This document shows, one piece after another, positions 23,933 to 26,430 of a stretch of 26,430 bases of DNA (the stretch's first letter is position 1; each line of letters begins with the position of its first letter). The stretch is from JBGZFC01 sp964346495 (lineage in GTDB: Bacteria > Bacteroidota > Bacteroidia > Bacteroidales > Dysgonomonadaceae). The DNA is taken from contig CAYFUW010000023.1 in the NCBI GenBank assembly GCA_964346495.1, positions 1 through 26,430 on the forward strand, given 5' to 3'. The translations under genes were made by a program, and so were the position numbers. Below the pieces are notes generated by a model. It was given only the letters and a program-made list of their open reading frames with translations. It was not told the DNA's origin and made no database searches.

Positions 23933-24898
23933 CTATTTGTCTATTTTCAAAATCCAGGCGTCGCTATATTCGGGATAATTTTTCCAAATTTCGCGTAAGT
24001 AAAGTTCAGCTGCATCTCTATCCGAAAATGAATCGGTATAAACACTAATTCTTCCTGAACGCTCTAACCAAGATGTTTGGCTGAATCCCTGATTTTTTAG
24101 TTTTTCGGTAATCTTTTCAGCACCTGTTCTGTTTTGATAAACACCCAATACTATGTAGAATTTCTTCTCTTCTACATTTTGTTTTATCTGGGTGTCGGTT
24201 ACAACAACAGTACTCTCTGTATTTGCAGATGTCGGTTTGCTTACATACAGATTTTTTTCGGCAATAGATGAATAAGGTTTGTTTTCAGGAATAACTATTC
24301 GTTTTTCTAAAACTGTGTTTTCAGAGAAAACGTTGGCTTGCTGCCTGTGAAACGGGTTGTCTTGAGACGGGAAAACAAACATTATTAAACCAACAATAGA
24401 TGCTGCCGCGGTAGTTATAATCGCGTTGCGACGGATGTTTTTAACACCTTTCTGTTTAGTTCTCTCTTCAAATTCGGGACGAAGTTGAATAACAGGTTTC
24501 AACGAAGTGTGTCCTAATCCGAAAAAAGCAGGGCGAATAAAAGGTTTGGGTAGATATATAAGCTGACTATCGCTGTTCATCTTTATAGTTCCAATATCAC
24601 CTAAATCGATACTTTTTTCTTCTCTAAGTTTGTGACGCAATTCAGTAACAGCTTCGTTTATCTCTTTGGTTGCTTCTTCAGATGTAAGAGCGTGAGTTTT
24701 CATATAAGATTGAACAAGCAAACCATCGTTGTGTGTCAACTCTTTATTAAAAACCAAATCGCAATAGGGCGCATAAAGTGCAGCTAACCCGTCTCGCTTT
24801 GCCGTGTTGTGATTTACTACAAAACCACCAAGATTGGGTACAATAACACAATCGTGATTTTGCAGCAGGTATTCTATATGGTTTATAAGTCTATTCAT
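23933..24898 (-). CDS. HU-CCDC81 and SPOR domain membrane protein
   Basis: This 321-residue protein has two HU-like domains of the bacterial CCDC81 type at the N-terminus: about 1-60, with HDCVIVPNLGGFVVNH, and about 61-130, with IDLGDIGTIKMNSD. A single membrane segment follows at about 158-177 (ITTAAASIVGLIMFVFP), then a Ser/Thr/Glu-rich stretch. A C-terminal SPOR domain spans about 243-321 (FYIVLGVYQNRTGAEKITEKLKNQGF). SPOR domains bind denuded septal peptidoglycan. The HU-CCDC81 modules face the cytoplasm and have been proposed to link nucleoid or cytoskeletal components to the envelope. The architecture is characteristic of Bacteroidota; its precise role is unproven. The promoter lies so close to the ATG that the mRNA is probably leaderless. 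Confidence 0.88.
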   Translation of the reverse strand: MNRLINHIEYLLQNHDCVIVPNLGGFVVNHNTAKRDGLAALYAPYCDLVFNKELTHNDGLLVQSYMKTHALTSEEATKEINEAVTELRHKLREEKSIDLGDIGTIKMNSDSQLIYLPKPFIRPAFFGLGHTSLKPVIQLRPEFEERTKQKGVKNIRRNAIITTAAASIVGLIMFVFPSQDNPFHRQQANVFSENTVLEKRIVIPENKPYSSIAEKNLYVSKPTSANTESTVVVTDTQIKQNVEEKKFYIVLGVYQNRTGAEKITEKLKNQGFSQTSWLERSGRISVYTDSFSDRDAAELYLREIWKNYPEYSDAWILKIDK

Positions 24899-24902
24899 AC
24901 AG

Positions 24903-24934
24903 CAAAGGTAACTGATTTTTAATTTAATGACAAA
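24903..24934 (-). promoter_or_regulatory. Promoter of the HU-CCDC81/SPOR gene, abutting its start codon
   Basis: Minus-strand TTTG (24934-24931), a 20-nt spacer, then TACCTTTG (24910-24903) match the consensus. Only four bases separate the -7 element from the ATG at 24898. Confidence 0.7.
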
Positions 24935-24956
24935 GAAAAGTTGCTGTTATTTTTAG

Positions 24957-25532
24957 TTATCTTTTTATTTTTTCCGGGTTTTGATTCACAAAATCTTTCC
25001 AATTTTTATATTTAGGAGATTGAAAACCAATGTTAGACTGATAATAGTGACATAAAGCTGCAGCCAATCCGTCAGTAGCGTCCAATTGTGGGAGCATATC
25101 TTCGTCAGGTATATGAAGAATTTTCTGTAACATATAAGCCACCTGTTCTTTTGCTGCTCGTCCGTTTCCGGTAATCGCCATTTTTATTTTAAGCGGAGCA
25201 TATTCAAAAATCGGGATATCGCGCGATATGGCGGCAGCAATTGCCACGCCTTGTGCTCGTCCTAGCTTGAGCATACTTTGCACGTTTTTACCAAAAAAAG
25301 GAGCTTCGATTGCCAACTCATCGGGCAGAAACTCATCGATAAGACCTAAAACTCGTTTATGTATTTTTGCCAGGCGCAAATAGTGGTCTTCATATTTATC
25401 GAGTTGCATAACACCCATTGCCAGGTGAAACGGTTTGTTGTTTTCCACCTTCAGAATACCGTAACCCATGACTTGTGTTCCGGGGTCGATACCCATAATT
25501 ATGCGCTCTTTAATTATTTGGTCTTGTTTCAT
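24957..25532 (-). CDS. ruvC: Crossover junction endodeoxyribonuclease RuvC
   Basis: This 191-residue enzyme is the dimeric Holliday-junction resolvase working with RuvAB. The catalytic acidic residues are all present: D16 in MGIDPGTQ, E76 in IEAPFFGKN, and D151 and D154 in QLDATDGLAAAL, followed by H162. Length is slightly above E. coli RuvC (173) because of short extensions at both ends. Its ATG overlaps the TGA of the DUF4286 gene (ATGA), so the two are translationally coupled. ruvA and ruvB are not in the window. Confidence 0.97.
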   Translation of the reverse strand: MKQDQIIKERIIMGIDPGTQVMGYGILKVENNKPFHLAMGVMQLDKYEDHYLRLAKIHKRVLGLIDEFLPDELAIEAPFFGKNVQSMLKLGRAQGVAIAAAISRDIPIFEYAPLKIKMAITGNGRAAKEQVAYMLQKILHIPDEDMLPQLDATDGLAAALCHYYQSNIGFQSPKYKNWKDFVNQNPEKIKR

Positions 25533-25837
25533 AACTCAATGTGTTGCAGCAATGTAGCAAAGCATAGAACCTGTTGGTTAAATTTGTTATATAGCATAGT
25601 TTGAACTTCCTTTGCATACATTTTTTGCCAGGTTTCCATAGCTTCGATATCATCAACTTTAAATTCTAAAGCGTAACTATATCCATCATCTTCATTTTGA
25701 CTAAAAACACGAGTAAGTCTAGGATTTTTCATTGTTTTATCTTTTGTGACAAAAGGGATATACTCATCGCGTAAAAAATCGAGAAAATGCTCTTTTATCT
25801 CTTTTTCAACGTGGAAAGTTGTGTTGTATATTATCAT
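25529..25837 (-). CDS. DUF4286 family protein
   Basis: This 102-residue protein of unknown function begins MIIYNTTFHVEKEIKEHFLDFLRDEYIP. That matches the small DUF4286 family found immediately upstream of ruvC in many Bacteroidota. The pattern (short strands, an amphipathic helix at 12-26, YALEFKVDDIEAMETW in the middle) suggests an alpha+beta ferredoxin-like fold, reminiscent of dimeric alpha-beta barrel proteins. The start has no competing upstream codon that I can justify. The TGA stop overlaps the ruvC ATG. Operon context hints at a link to DNA repair, but that is inference only. Confidence 0.85.
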   Translation of the reverse strand: MIIYNTTFHVEKEIKEHFLDFLRDEYIPFVTKDKTMKNPRLTRVFSQNEDDGYSYALEFKVDDIEAMETWQKMYAKEVQTMLYNKFNQQVLCFATLLQHIEL

Positions 25838-25874
25838 AAAACCGTTTCAAACTGATATAATATGCTTTTATAGA

Positions 25875-25904
25875 TTGCAAATATAAATAAAATTTCTATC
25901 TTTG
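25875..25904 (+). promoter_or_regulatory. Promoter of tRNA-Ala
   Basis: TTG (25875-25877), a 19-nt spacer, then TATCTTTG (25897-25904). The mature tRNA begins 13 nt downstream. It overlaps the divergent -7 element of the DUF4286 gene at 25878-25885. Confidence 0.8.
25878..25885 (-). promoter_or_regulatory. Candidate -7 element for DUF4286-ruvC
   Basis: Minus-strand TATATTTG fits TAnnTTTG and lies 40 nt upstream of the DUF4286 ATG. It is nested in the spacer of the tRNA-Ala promoter, so the two promoters may interfere. Confidence 0.5.
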
Positions 25905-25917
25905 CACTCAACAAATT

Positions 25918-25991
25918 GGGGAATTAGCTCATCTGGCTAGAGCGTTTGACTGGCAGTCAAAAGGTGATCGGTTCGAGTCCGATATTCTCCA
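25918..25991 (+). tRNA. tRNA-Ala (anticodon GGC)
   Basis: A complete cloverleaf of 74 nt is visible. The acceptor stem GGGGAAT/ATTCTCC includes the G3-U70 wobble pair that identifies alanine tRNAs. The D-arm is GCTC/GAGC, the anticodon stem TTTGA/TCAAA with loop CTGGCAG (anticodon GGC, reading GCC and GCU), and the T-arm ATCGG-TTCGAGT-CCGAT. The discriminator base is A. The next three bases are CAA, so CCA must be added by enzyme. It has its own promoter and a downstream terminator shared with the convergent zinc-ribbon gene. Confidence 0.97.
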
Positions 25992-26034
25992 CAATAAGCA
26001 TTGTAACACAATGGGTTGCATTGAAGAGGGTATA

Positions 26035-26068
26035 AAAAAGGGACTAAATAAACGTTTAGTCCCTTTTT
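26035..26068 (+). terminator. Bidirectional terminator after tRNA-Ala
   Basis: GGGACTAAA (26040-26048) pairs with TTTAGTCCC (26055-26063) around TAAACG, with A5 before and T5 after. It serves the tRNA on the plus strand and the zinc-ribbon gene on the minus strand. Confidence 0.92.
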
Positions 26069-26081
26069 CTTGTTCTTTCTG

Positions 26082-26348
26082 TTAATCCCAAAATCCAGCG
26101 TCATTAACCTCTATTTGGTTGCTTTTACACTGTGGACAAACAAAAGGAAAGTTTAAATCCATTTCATAAGTCCCACCACATTTGCACTTCATTTCAGGAA
26201 CCAGTTCTTGTTTGGCAATAGGATAATCAACAACTTGCTGGTCTCCACATTTATTGCAATAAAGATAGGTTGCCGACATTCCTACTCCTTGATTTAGATG
26301 CCAATGAAAACTGCAGTTTTGGCATTTTAATTGTTTTATGTATCCCAT
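26082..26348 (-). CDS. Small multi-zinc-ribbon protein of unknown function
   Basis: This 88-residue protein is built around four metal-knuckle pairs: C9-x2-C12, C31-x2-C34, C55-x-C57 and C71-x2-C74. That spacing suggests two zinc ribbons in tandem, each formed by two knuckles (residues about 9-34 and 55-74). The acidic C-terminus is IEVNDAGFWD. I do not recognise a named family. Such proteins are often nucleic-acid or protein-contact modules, but no partner is evident. It stands alone, convergent with tRNA-Ala, and shares its terminator. The ATG at 26348 has no clear TAnnTTTG element within the remaining 80 bases. Confidence 0.75.
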   Translation of the reverse strand: MGYIKQLKCQNCSFHWHLNQGVGMSATYLYCNKCGDQQVVDYPIAKQELVPEMKCKCGGTYEMDLNFPFVCPQCKSNQIEVNDAGFWD

Positions 26349-26430
26349 GATGAACGTTTATTTATATTGTATTCTCATTGCTGTCCCATTAAAATCCAAA
26401 ATTATTCTTTGAAACATTTGATATTTAGTT

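Overview
The window is an AT-rich chromosomal segment from a member of the Bacteroidota, most likely the order Bacteroidales. Four things support this: a SusC/SusD outer-membrane pair; Bacteroidota-specific families (GldE, GldD, the HU-CCDC81/SPOR protein, DUF4286); Bacteroides-type promoters (TTTG or TTG, then 19-20 nt, then TAnnTTTG) upstream of many genes; and a near absence of Shine-Dalgarno sequences. I could not place it below order level. Apart from one SusCD pair and two unrecognised small genes, the content is housekeeping. I found no prophage, insertion sequence, CRISPR array, toxin-antitoxin module or defence island.

Layout. Positions 1-310 hold a composite palindromic, REP-like element and otherwise nothing readable. 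On the minus strand follow a putative lipoprotein (312-983) and an HU / 30-residue mS38-like ribosomal protein / RNase G cluster (3241 down to 1095), with three consecutive stem-loops just ahead of the RNase G gene. A 455-bp divergent intergenic region leads to the plus-strand ssb gene and the tightly packed gldE-gldD-phosphopantetheinyl transferase cluster (3697-6760). The minus strand then carries the ribosomal cluster rplM-rpsI-rpsB-tsf (9812 down to 7067), with candidate structured leaders before rplM and rpsB. A stand-alone susC-susD operon (15392 down to 10104) is followed by trxB, a LolA-like gene and ftsK, all minus. From a divergent promoter region at about 20.2-20.35 kb, the plus-strand cluster dxr-rseP-metF runs to 23878. 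The minus strand ends with an HU-CCDC81/SPOR protein, a DUF4286-ruvC pair and a four-site zinc-ribbon protein. A plus-strand tRNA-Ala(GGC) lies between the last two.

How the genes relate. Much of the window serves core information processing: SSB, RuvC, FtsK and HU for DNA; RNase G, EF-Ts, S2, S9, L13, the mS38-like protein and tRNA-Ala for RNA and translation. The rest serves the cell envelope or metabolism: the LolA-like carrier, RseP, GldE/GldD and SusCD for the envelope, Dxr for isoprenoids, MetF for one-carbon units and TrxB for thiol redox. Several database-style starts look wrong. Promoter positions and family alignments favour internal starts for rplM (GTG), ftsK and dxr, and an alternative TTG start for rng and possibly gldE.

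The points most worth following are RNA-level: the triple stem-loop leader of rng, the folded leaders of rplM and rpsB, a probably leaderless HU-CCDC81 mRNA, and a strong Shine-Dalgarno on the tiny mS38-like gene. I did not find a clearly novel multi-gene system.
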